Part shown: positions 1 to 7,229 of the stretch, one piece after another
How positions within the stretch are numbered: position 1 is the stretch's first letter
Layout of the letters: each line of letters begins with the position of its first letter
Assembly (NCBI GenBank): GCA_937871785.1
Contig: CALMON010000200.1
Coordinates: forward strand, 1-38,119
Origin: an uncultured Granulicella sp.
Lineage (GTDB): Bacteria; Acidobacteriota; Terriglobia; Terriglobales; Acidobacteriaceae
Direction of reading: 5' to 3'
Length of the DNA stretch: 38,119 nucleotides
Position numbers and translations under genes: made by a program
Notes under the pieces: generated by a model
Told to the model about the DNA's origin: nothing
The model's input: the letters and a program-made list of their open reading frames with translations, nothing else
Database searches by the model: none

Positions 1-41
1 ACTCCGACGACCGCTTCTTGGGCAACAGCACCAGCCGTCGT

Positions 42-998
42 TTACTTAGAAACAAAGGTAAACAGTTGCGGGTTAGCAGGGTCGATCCGCACCGGAGCGG
101 AACTGCCGACCTGCGACGCGGGCGCCACCAGACGGCTCACGATCACCTTGGTCGAGGCCTGGTAGGGAACTCCCGTTTGCGGTGTGATAGTGCAAGTGTA
201 TTTCACCTGCGGGCTGCCGTTCACCGTCACTCCGGTATCGGAAACGCTGTCAATGCGCGCGATGCCGGGAAGCCCGGTTGCCATAAGGCGCTTGCGCAGC
301 ATGCGCGGCGCAAAGAACACGCGATACAACACGAAAACCGCGATCAATGGGCCAAGAATCCAAAGATAGCCCAGCAAACCGAAGATTCCGGGAAGGCCGG
401 AGTTGCCGGTGTCGTCGCGCACGGACTTCGACGCGGCCTCGCGCTTGGGCAAAACGGGGTCGGGCGCGACGCCCGGCGTGGGCAGAATGGTGGCTCCCGC
501 GGCCTGCAGCGCGGTACGCTCCATGCGGTATTCCCAGGTGGGGTGAGCGCGCGCCGCGTCGTCCAGGCCGGACACGTTCATGTCAACCATGTACGTTCCA
601 TGAACAGCGGTGACATTGTCTCCATTGGCTTGGAGGATGTCGTACACATGATCACCGGCATCGTTTGTTTTCACGAGTGAAGGCTTTTTATCGAAATAAA
701 AAGGCGCACTCTGCTGCATGCTGTGCACGGCGGCTTCATGAGAGCCCAGGTCGTTTACCTCGAGCTCCACTTCAATATCCATACCGAGACTCGGCTTCAC
801 ATCGAAAACACATTTTCGGCTGCCGGGCACCATCTGCCGAGCTTCGACGGTCGCCTGGTTCAGGGTGACCAGAGCGGCGATGTCATCGGGGTTCACCGCC
901 TTGCAAGGGTCGGAGGACACCTGGGCTGCTGCCGGCCATGCACCTGCAACCGCAAACACCGTCGCCGCCATCCACGTCCCACTTACACGTACGTTCAT
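42..998 (-). CDS. Secreted/membrane-anchored protein of unknown function
   Basis: 318 residues. A signal peptide (about 1-25, ending AAA-Q) is followed by an extracytoplasmic domain with two cysteines (C32 and C63), a Pro-rich linker (about 170-200), one membrane helix (about 206-228) and a basic-started C-terminal domain (230-318). The N-terminal domain begins with a DPC motif and loosely recalls DUF3558-type lipoprotein domains. The C-terminal domain resembles a small beta domain seen in other membrane proteins of unknown role (GIARIDSVSDTGVTVNG, then a closing VRIDPANP). Both resemblances are inference. The ATG at 998 follows a GGAGAAATCGAC ribosome site. The lipoprotein gene 76 bases upstream on the same strand may share its transcript. 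Existence is well supported; function is unknown. Confidence 0.8.
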   Translation of the reverse strand: MNVRVSGTWMAATVFAVAGAWPAAAQVSSDPCKAVNPDDIAALVTLNQATVEARQMVPGSRKCVFDVKPSLGMDIEVELEVNDLGSHEAAVHSMQQSAPFYFDKKPSLVKTNDAGDHVYDILQANGDNVTAVHGTYMVDMNVSGLDDAARAHPTWEYRMERTALQAAGATILPTPGVAPDPVLPKREAASKSVRDDTGNSGLPGIFGLLGYLWILGPLIAVFVLYRVFFAPRMLRKRLMATGLPGIARIDSVSDTGVTVNGSPQVKYTCTITPQTGVPYQASTKVIVSRLVAPASQVGSSAPVRIDPANPQLFTFVSK

Positions 999-1074
999 GT
1001 CGATTTCTCCGTGCCGGTCATGGCAGTGCAGTAACCCTGCGTCGTCCCAGTAAAGCTGTGGCCAGCGGAGCGCG

Positions 1075-1632
1075 TTACTCGCAGGCCTTGAACTTGATGT
1101 CGGCCGTCAAGTGGCTGCCATACTTTGTGCAATCCATCACAAGCTCGCCGCTCAACGGCTTGTGAAACTCGCCCATCGTTGCGGAATGCTCTTTGCGGTC
1201 GAATGTGAGCGTTTTGCAGCTCGACGAGTCGAGCACAATGCCCTGCATGTTTTTGAACACGTCGGAAGGGTTGCCGGTATTGACTTCCTTCATGGTCATC
1301 AACTGGGCTACGTAGCCATCACCGTTCTTGGCGATCATCAGCTCCGCGGGGCCGTTGGGGGCCTGGTCTCGGTGCAGGTTGCGGTCGGGGTCGTCGTTCT
1401 TTGGCGCGGCAAACATAAAGGTTGCCAGCTTGCTGCTGTCGCCGTCGAACTCATCGCGCTTACAAAGCGCGGGACTGGCGCTCCACTGACCGAAACCGCC
1501 GCCGGAACTGGCGAGATTTCCTTTGGCAGAGAAGAATTGCGGGCCGCAGCCCAGGGTCGTCACGGCGAGTAGGGAAGCAAGGCCCGCGGCGAAACCGCGG
1601 CGGGCGAAGGTGGAACTCGAACGGTCTAACAT
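1075..1632 (-). CDS. Putative lipoprotein of unknown function
   Basis: 185 residues from the ATG at 1632, chosen because GGAGG lies 7 bases upstream; an in-frame extension to 1770 has no such site. The N-terminus is a lipoprotein signal: basic start, a hydrophobic stretch (about 14-25), then TLGC, so a mature lipidated Cys is expected. The mature part holds further cysteines (in ALCKRDEF, SSSCKTL, MDCTKYG and the C-terminal KACE) that could form disulfides in the periplasm. I do not recognise the family. It is read before the gene ending at 42 and could form a two-gene operon with it. It is divergent from the SPFH gene, with a 175-base shared upstream region. Confidence 0.75.
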   Translation of the reverse strand: MLDRSSSTFARRGFAAGLASLLAVTTLGCGPQFFSAKGNLASSGGGFGQWSASPALCKRDEFDGDSSKLATFMFAAPKNDDPDRNLHRDQAPNGPAELMIAKNGDGYVAQLMTMKEVNTGNPSDVFKNMQGIVLDSSSCKTLTFDRKEHSATMGEFHKPLSGELVMDCTKYGSHLTADIKFKACE

Positions 1633-1807
1633 GGACGTTCCTCCAGGAATGCGCTTGCGATAACCGGGTTGGATGCGAATGTTTGCCGTGCAGCCAAGAA
1701 ATATTTCGTGGCTCTGGCGGGGGCGGCGAGGCAGAGCGGAACGCGGCTGCGCAACCGTGCGGCGGCCCACGGCATCCCAAGCTGCAAGGTTACGGAGGCA
1801 GTCGGCA

Positions 1808-2959
1808 ATGTCCCTATGGACGCGTTTGGGTCATGAACTTGTAGATATCATCGAGCTTCCGGACCAGTCGTCCGACATGCTGGTATCGCGCTTTGAGCGT
1901 TATCAGGACCAGATCAAATTCGGGGCGCAACTGATTGTGCGCGAAGGTCAGGTTGCCGTTTTCGTCAACGAAGGCAAGCTGGCCGACGTCTTCGGGCCGG
2001 GCACCTACACGCTCGAAACCCGCAACCTGCCGTTGCTGTCGACGCTGCAAGGGTGGAAGTACGGCTTCACCAGCCCGTTTAAAGCGGAAGTGTATTTCGT
2101 CAGCACGCGGCCGGTGCTCAACCTGCAGTGGGGCACGCAGCAGGCCATTACGATGAGCGTGCCGAACTATGGGCTCGCCACCATCCGCGCTTACGGACAG
2201 GCGTCGTATCGCGTTTCGGACGCGACTGTCTTTTTCCGGCAGATTGTCGGCACGTCGTCGGTGCTGGTGACGGACGACCTGCACAACTACCTGCGCGGGA
2301 TTATCGTAGGCCAGTTCGCGGCGGCGCTGACAGAAAGCAAGCCCTCGCTTGAGCAGTTGCAGGCGCACTCGGCGGACCTCGCGTTGAAGCTGCAGGCCTC
2401 CATCAACACGCAGCTTCATCCGCTCGGCTTCGAACTGGTGCAGTTCGTCGTGGAAAGCCTTTCGCTGCCTCCAGCGCAGCAGAGCGAGCTGCTTGAATAC
2501 AGCCGCTTGAACAACATTGACCTTGGCAAGTTCACGCAGTTTCAGGTTGCTCAATCGATCGGCGACATCGCGAAGAACACCGGCGGATCTGGTGGTGGTG
2601 CCGGTGGCATCGGCAACCTTGGCGCGGCGGGTATGCAGATTGGCGTAGGCATGGCGGCGGCACAGCAGGTGATGCGCGCGCTCAACACAGCGTTCCCGAA
2701 CATGCAGCCCGGCAGCGTCACGGTGATGCCACCCACGGTAACCACCTCGACGACGGCAGCGATGTTTCACGTCGCGCTCGACGGAAAGGCGCAAGGACCG
2801 TTCGGCGTCGACAAAGTCGCCGAACTGATTGCCGCCGGCAGCGTTACCCCGGCCACCATGGTCTGGCACCCCGGCATGGCAGCCTGGGCGGCGGCCGGTA
2901 CGGAGCCCGGTATCAGTTCGCTCTTTGCGCAGGAACCCCCGCCGCTGCCGCCAGCCTAG
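1808..2959 (+). CDS. SPFH domain protein with C-terminal GYF_2 domain
   Basis: 383 residues from the ATG at 1808, which has GGAGG 9 bases upstream; the longer in-frame reading is Arg-rich and unlikely. Residues about 1-260 form an SPFH/band-7-like domain of the YdjI/virion-core type, recognisable from the start through LIVREGQVAVFVNEGKLAD and GPGTYTLETRNLP. A Gly-rich linker (about 260-285) follows, then a C-terminal GYF_2 (DUF4339-like) module of about 50 residues with the typical GPFG, elements for a helix, and a VWHPGMAAWA motif. Proteins of this type lack a signal peptide and are thought to assemble on membranes as scaffolds. No phage-shock or other partner gene is adjacent, so the client is unknown. 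Confidence 0.88.
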   Translation: MSLWTRLGHELVDIIELPDQSSDMLVSRFERYQDQIKFGAQLIVREGQVAVFVNEGKLADVFGPGTYTLETRNLPLLSTLQGWKYGFTSPFKAEVYFVSTRPVLNLQWGTQQAITMSVPNYGLATIRAYGQASYRVSDATVFFRQIVGTSSVLVTDDLHNYLRGIIVGQFAAALTESKPSLEQLQAHSADLALKLQASINTQLHPLGFELVQFVVESLSLPPAQQSELLEYSRLNNIDLGKFTQFQVAQSIGDIAKNTGGSGGGAGGIGNLGAAGMQIGVGMAAAQQVMRALNTAFPNMQPGSVTVMPPTVTTSTTAAMFHVALDGKAQGPFGVDKVAELIAAGSVTPATMVWHPGMAAWAAAGTEPGISSLFAQEPPPLPPA

Positions 2960-3015
2960 TTTTCGGAAGCCGCGACTCCGGACTGGTCGTTTCACGTTTT
3001 GCATACACTGGCTTT

Positions 3016-3687
3016 GTGAGTTCCCCTACCGAAAACGCCTTCACTTCTACAGCAACCCTCTACGATCGAAACCGCTCGCGCCTGATCCCCGGCTTCGACA
3101 GCTTCTACCATGGCGCCATCGGCTTGGTTCCCGTCCACGCCCAGCGCATTCTCGATCTCGGAGCCGGGACGGGGCTGCTTTCGGCGTTCGTTCGGCAGCA
3201 GGTTCCCCTTGCCCGCCTCCACCTGATTGATTTCTCTGCGGCGATGCTCGTCCAGGCCGAAGAACGCTTCCGGGGCGATCCTCTGGTCACCTTCGAGGTG
3301 GCGGACTATACGGCGTCCGCGTTGGCTACCGGATACGACGCCGTTGTCTCGGCACTTTCTATCCATCATCTGGAAGATGAAGCGAAACGACGCCTTTTCC
3401 GAGCGATCTGGGAAGCACTCGAGCCCGGAGGCGTTTTCGTCAACGCCGAGCAGGTTCTTGGCCCCACCCCCGCGCTCGAGACGCTCTATAAGCAAATGTG
3501 GCTGGAGCAGGTCAGGGAGCTGGGCGCGACCGAACCGGAGATCGACGCATCGCTGTTTCGGCAGCGCGAAGATCGTTGCGCTTCTGTGGACGACCAGATG
3601 GTCTGGATGCGTTCCGCCGGATTCACTGACGTCGATTGCTGGTTCAAACAGGGTCGGTTTGCGGTCCTGGCCGCCACCAAGCCCTAG
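3016..3687 (+). CDS. Class I SAM-dependent methyltransferase
   Basis: 223 residues starting with GTG at 3016, 56 bases after the SPFH gene. Motif I of the Rossmann-fold methyltransferases is clear (ILDLGAGTGLLS, near residues 42-53), with an acidic residue at the end of strand 2 (LHLIDFSAAML) and a VVSALSIHHLEDE segment matching motif IV and post-IV. The length is typical of stand-alone small-molecule methyltransferases. The substrate cannot be read from the sequence. There is no strong ribosome site before the GTG, so the start is less certain than the family. It could be co-transcribed with the MFS gene 63 bases downstream. Confidence 0.85.
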   Translation: MSSPTENAFTSTATLYDRNRSRLIPGFDSFYHGAIGLVPVHAQRILDLGAGTGLLSAFVRQQVPLARLHLIDFSAAMLVQAEERFRGDPLVTFEVADYTASALATGYDAVVSALSIHHLEDEAKRRLFRAIWEALEPGGVFVNAEQVLGPTPALETLYKQMWLEQVRELGATEPEIDASLFRQREDRCASVDDQMVWMRSAGFTDVDCWFKQGRFAVLAATKP

Positions 3688-3750
3688 TCTGGGGGTGGCT
3701 GTCACAGTCGTTGGTTCGGAAGAAGAAGCGACATGCGATAGCCTTCCTGA

Positions 3751-5037
3751 GTGTCCTCTTCCGCCGCTCCCTCGCCCCACCGAACCGGTGTTGCTCGCTG
3801 GCTCCCCTGCGGAGCCATGCTCCTGCTGTCGCTGCTCAGCTACGCGGACCGCAGCGTGCTCGCGATCCTGAGCCCGACGATTCTGCACGATCTGCATCTT
3901 TCCGTCACGCAATATAGCTGGGCGATCACCGCCTTTCAGCTCAGCTACATGATCGGCAACCCGCTGTGGGGAGCGTACATGGACCGCGCCGGTTTGTTCC
4001 GCGCGGCCATTGTGGCGGTGGCGGTGTGGTCGCTTGCGTCGGGAGCGCACGCGTTTCTGCTCGGCTTCACCGGCCTGTGCGCGGCGCGGGCGGTGCTCGG
4101 GTTTGGCGAAGGCGCCACCTTTCCCGCCGGGCTCAAGACCGTCACCGACACCCTTCCCCCGGCGCAGCGGTCGACCGGCCTGGCCGTGGCGTATAGCGGA
4201 GGCTCGCTGGGCGCGGCCGTTGCGCCGCTGCTGGTCGTCCCGCTCGCGGCCCGCTTTGGCTGGCGTGCGGCCTTTGGGCTGTCGCTCCTCGTGGGTCTCG
4301 CCTGGCTCGCGCTGTGGACCGGCCTTCGCCGGCAGCTTCGGCCGCCTGCCGCAAGCGCTCCCACGGTTGATTCCGCGGGCCGAAATGTCTTTCCGCGCTT
4401 CAATCGGCCGCTCATCGCCACGGCCCTGGTGTATGGGCTGGGAGCCTCGCCGCTGGCGTACGGTTTGTATGCCGCGCCGCTTTATGTATCGCGGGTGCTG
4501 CATGTGACGCAGGGCGCGCTCGGTCATCTGCTCTGGCTGCCGCCCCTCGGCTGGGAGGCCGGATACCTTGTCTGGGGTCGCGTTTCGGACCTGCGCCTCA
4601 AGCGTGGACGCACGGCGCCGCTGCCGTTTTTCGTAGCGTTCGCCGCGGCGGGCGTGGTACTTCCGGGCATTGCGCTTTGCGCGGCCCTGCCGCACGCCGT
4701 CGCGCTCACGATGACCGGGTTCGTCCTCGCCATGTTCCTTTCAGGAGGCTTCATCGTCTTTGCGCTGGCCGATGGGCTCCGCCGCCAGCAGGCGTTTGAC
4801 ACCCCGGGGCAGAGCAGCGCCGGATTTCTGGCCGGCTTCTGCATTTCGAGCTGGGCTCTGGCCACCGGAGCTTTGATGCCCGTGCTCGGCAAGCTGTTCG
4901 ACAAGGGCGACTACGCCGCCAGCCTGTGGGGCATTGCCTGCGTTCCGCCAGTCGGCGTGCTGCTCTGGTGGGGTCTGCTGCGCCAGCCTGCAAAATCGTC
5001 AGCGCGGCTACAACCTCCGCGCGTTGACAGCTTTTAA
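3751..5037 (+). CDS. MFS transporter
   Basis: 428 residues beginning with GTG at 3751. Hydropathy shows about 12 membrane helices. The region after helix 1 (SYADRSVLAILSP) and the loop GAYMDRAGLFRA, corresponding to the MFS G-x-x-x-D-R signature between helices 2 and 3, place it in the major facilitator superfamily. The general look (D-R-S after helix 1, no large central loop) is closest to the anion:cation symporter (ACS) branch, which carries organic acids and sugar acids. This sub-family call is inference. The substrate is unknown, and the neighbouring methyltransferase gives no clear clue. An internal ATG at 3817 would remove part of helix 1. Confidence 0.87.
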   Translation: MSSSAAPSPHRTGVARWLPCGAMLLLSLLSYADRSVLAILSPTILHDLHLSVTQYSWAITAFQLSYMIGNPLWGAYMDRAGLFRAAIVAVAVWSLASGAHAFLLGFTGLCAARAVLGFGEGATFPAGLKTVTDTLPPAQRSTGLAVAYSGGSLGAAVAPLLVVPLAARFGWRAAFGLSLLVGLAWLALWTGLRRQLRPPAASAPTVDSAGRNVFPRFNRPLIATALVYGLGASPLAYGLYAAPLYVSRVLHVTQGALGHLLWLPPLGWEAGYLVWGRVSDLRLKRGRTAPLPFFVAFAAAGVVLPGIALCAALPHAVALTMTGFVLAMFLSGGFIVFALADGLRRQQAFDTPGQSSAGFLAGFCISSWALATGALMPVLGKLFDKGDYAASLWGIACVPPVGVLLWWGLLRQPAKSSARLQPPRVDSF

Positions 5038-5070
5038 GAGCCTGATATACCTTCTGTCGTGAGGGTTCCC

Positions 5071-5241
5071 ATGAAGAAGTCCGTGCTTCTCGCTGCAGTT
5101 CTGCTGATTGCTGTTACACCTGCGTTCGCGCAGAACGGTTGCGTCAACTCCCCTGAAAATCCTACGGTCATCCTGGCGCTCGTCGGCTCTGCCGGAGCTT
5201 TCCTGGCATCGGCGCGCTCGCACTTCGGCCGCCGCAAGTAG
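5071..5241 (+). CDS. Tiny exosortase-associated TM-motif-TM protein (SPENPT sorting signal)
   Basis: 56 residues from the ATG at 5071, with GAGGG just upstream; a GTG at 5059 would add four residues. The whole protein is a signal peptide (1-20, ending AFA), a short mature segment QNGCVNSPENPT (21-32), a hydrophobic helix (33-47) and a basic tail ending GRRK. The last three parts are the tripartite layout of a PEP-CTERM-like sorting signal, with SPENPT in the place of the PEP motif. It lies 143 bases before the exosortase gene. Tiny proteins of this TM-motif-TM build are known next to XrtJ exosortases in Acidobacteriota (recalled, not searched). After both cleavages only about a dozen residues, including one Cys, would remain outside the membrane. 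Confidence 0.82.
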   Translation: MKKSVLLAAVLLIAVTPAFAQNGCVNSPENPTVILALVGSAGAFLASARSHFGRRK

Positions 5242-5384
5242 CTTTCAGGTCACCACGCCCAGCGCTGGTGCCGGTTCAACTCGGCTGGCTTTCAAACCAG
5301 AACTCGGCACAAACCGGAAAGTATCTGCCTGTGGCTCCACTCCGGAAGAGGCGTGCGACGTCGTTTTCGTGAGAGAAAACGTGC
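5242..5384 (+). promoter_or_regulatory. Possible structured leader RNA upstream of the exosortase gene
   Basis: The 143 bases between the mini-protein and the exosortase hold nested complementary segments that could fold as a three-way junction. A closing helix pairs 5254-5259 (CACGCC) with 5350-5355 (GGCGTG). One arm pairs 5268-5273 with 5305-5310 and encloses 5285-5288/5297-5300. A second arm pairs 5314-5318 with 5341-5345. A separate 7-bp hairpin, 5362-5368 with 5375-5381, ends four bases before the exosortase ATG and holds the only purine-rich candidate ribosome site (GAGA) in its loop. I matched it to no known riboswitch class. The pairings are seen in the sequence; a regulatory role is inference. 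Confidence 0.4.
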
Positions 5385-7085
5385 ATGAAGATTGAGCTCC
5401 CGCGCTCCAGCTACAGGGAAACTGCTCTGGCCTCAGGCTCCGGCACCTCTCGTAGTTTCACACTTTCGAAAGGCCTTACCCTGTCGCAGTCGGCCGCGCT
5501 TTCCGCGTTGCTGTCCGTCGCGGGGGTGTTTTCCATTCTGTCCACGGCCATCTACCTGTGGGGTTTGTGGACGACCGACCCGCTCAAATCGATCGGCGGC
5601 CTGATTCCCATCGTCAGCTTCGTGTTGATCCTGCGCGCCTGGCGTTCGATTGGGTGGGAGATGGATGGCGCCTGGTGGGGCCTGCTCCTGCTCGCCGTCA
5701 CCGTGGTTACGGTACACATTCGCGACCGCGCCATCCTAGAGCTGGTGCTGTCGTCTTCCTGGGCCATTTTTGTTCCGCCCCACTCGCTGGTCGCGTTCGC
5801 CTATACGGCGGGCGCCGTGCTGCTGTTTGGCGGCGTCCGCCTGTTTCGAGCGGCGCTGTTCCCTATCGTTCTCACCTGGTTCGTCAACCCGGTCCCGAAC
5901 GCCTTCAACCTGCTGATCGACCTCCCGCTGCAGCACGCTTCGGCGAAGATCGCCCGCAGCTTCGCGCACCTGCTGGGCCAGCCGCTCACCTCCGACCAGC
6001 TCCGGCTGATGTTTACGCCAGACTTCGGTATGTTTATCGCCCCCGGCTGCAACGGCATTCGCGGCGCGATCACCATGGGCTTTATCGCGCTTATCGCCGG
6101 CTACGTGTATCGCTTCCGGCTTCGGTTCCATGTTCTTGCCGTGCTCGGCGCGATTTTGCTTGGCTACCTGTTCAACCTCATCCGCCTGTGCGTTCTGGTC
6201 CTCTACTATATTGTGGCGCTGCACATCCACTGGCTGCAAAGCCGCGCGGAAATGGGCGACTACATTATTGGCGCGTGCCTGTTTCTGATCGCGACGACCG
6301 TGCTTTTTACCGTCATCCTGCGGCTCAGCCCAACCCACAGCCTCCGCTTTCCGGCTCTTGCGCCACATGCCGACTCCGGCAGCCTGCTCGCGCCGAAATC
6401 CTTCCTTCCCCGGTTTGCGGCGCTTGCCCTGCTCATCGCGATTGGCAGCGTCAGCTATGCGCGCGCGCTTTCCGACCGCTCCGTTACGCAGGCCACTGCG
6501 CATCCCGACGCGCTCGGCCACTTCCCGCAGCATATCGGCGGCTACACCCTGGCGCGCGAGTGGAACGAGTACCTGGTCACCGGGGCGCTGATTTTTTACT
6601 GGGCAGACTACGCTCCCGACCACCCCTCGCCGAACCAACTGGAAGGCGGCGGCCGTGTGTCGGTCGGCATTTCGCCGGTGCTGGGAGCGCACGACACCTT
6701 GCTTTGCCACTCCGCGCGCGGAGAAGACTGGCTCTGGCACGACTCCGTCACCCTGCCCACAGCGGGCGTGCCGACCAGCTTCAGCGCGTCGTTTTATAAC
6801 GACGGCGCCACCCAGTATCTTGAAGCCACCACGCTCTGCACCGGCCCCACCTGCGGCCAGTACGCGTCGGCGCGCCAGCATTTCGGTTTCGTTTATAGCC
6901 GGCCAGACACCCACACGCTGCTGACGCAAAGCCCGGACCGCCCCATCCCCGTTCTGCTGCGGACCGAAACGACCGACACCGCCATGGCCCCGGACCGTGC
7001 GCGCGATGGGCTCGCCGCCAACCTGCGCGACTTCCTCGGTGCCGCCGACCTGGCTACGTTTACCCGAGCCGACCGCCAGCCCTGA
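5385..7085 (+). CDS. xrtJ: Exosortase (XrtJ type) with fused C-terminal EpsI-like domain
   Basis: 566 residues. Residues about 35-310 are a multi-pass membrane exosortase. The catalytic Cys is C222 in the APGCNGIR motif, the conserved Arg is R267 in FNLIRLCV, and the His is H280 or H282 in ALHIHW. Another membrane helix (about 343-360) then leads into an EpsI-like (DUF3485) extracytoplasmic domain (about 365-560). Exosortases are membrane transpeptidases that cleave PEP-CTERM-like signals and hand the protein on to the cell surface. The Cys-Arg-His triad is intact. The exosortase family is certain; the J subtype rests on the SPENPT mini-protein upstream and the apparent acidobacterial host. 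The leader before it may control expression. No glycan-biosynthesis locus, usual for exosortase systems, lies in the window. Confidence 0.88.
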   Translation: MKIELPRSSYRETALASGSGTSRSFTLSKGLTLSQSAALSALLSVAGVFSILSTAIYLWGLWTTDPLKSIGGLIPIVSFVLILRAWRSIGWEMDGAWWGLLLLAVTVVTVHIRDRAILELVLSSSWAIFVPPHSLVAFAYTAGAVLLFGGVRLFRAALFPIVLTWFVNPVPNAFNLLIDLPLQHASAKIARSFAHLLGQPLTSDQLRLMFTPDFGMFIAPGCNGIRGAITMGFIALIAGYVYRFRLRFHVLAVLGAILLGYLFNLIRLCVLVLYYIVALHIHWLQSRAEMGDYIIGACLFLIATTVLFTVILRLSPTHSLRFPALAPHADSGSLLAPKSFLPRFAALALLIAIGSVSYARALSDRSVTQATAHPDALGHFPQHIGGYTLAREWNEYLVTGALIFYWADYAPDHPSPNQLEGGGRVSVGISPVLGAHDTLLCHSARGEDWLWHDSVTLPTAGVPTSFSASFYNDGATQYLEATTLCTGPTCGQYASARQHFGFVYSRPDTHTLLTQSPDRPIPVLLRTETTDTAMAPDRARDGLAANLRDFLGAADLATFTRADRQP

Positions 7086-7229
7086 AGGCCTTTCACGCTC
7101 GCGGAGCGGCGAAGGCGGCCGACGGGAGCCTTCCGGTGGAGACGACCCATTTCGGTCGCGCCGTTTCTGCTCTCCTACTTGCAGACACACAAGATTCACA
7201 GACTTCAGATACACTTTCGGATAACCGCT

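Noticed and set aside
2992-4695. Long minus-strand open frame opposite the methyltransferase and MFS genes.
   Set aside because: Arg/Gly/Gln-rich composition and exact overlap with two well-supported genes: a shadow of GC-rich coding.
5280-5310. CTGG-CTTTCAAA-CCAG resembles the anticodon arm of a selenocysteine tRNA (anticodon TCA).
   Set aside because: No T-loop (TTC-R-A) in the right place, no proper acceptor stem and no CCA; the pairing fits the leader structure better.
5736-7214. Long minus-strand open frame opposite the exosortase gene.
   Set aside because: Shadow frame with no recognisable motif; the plus-strand exosortase is certain.
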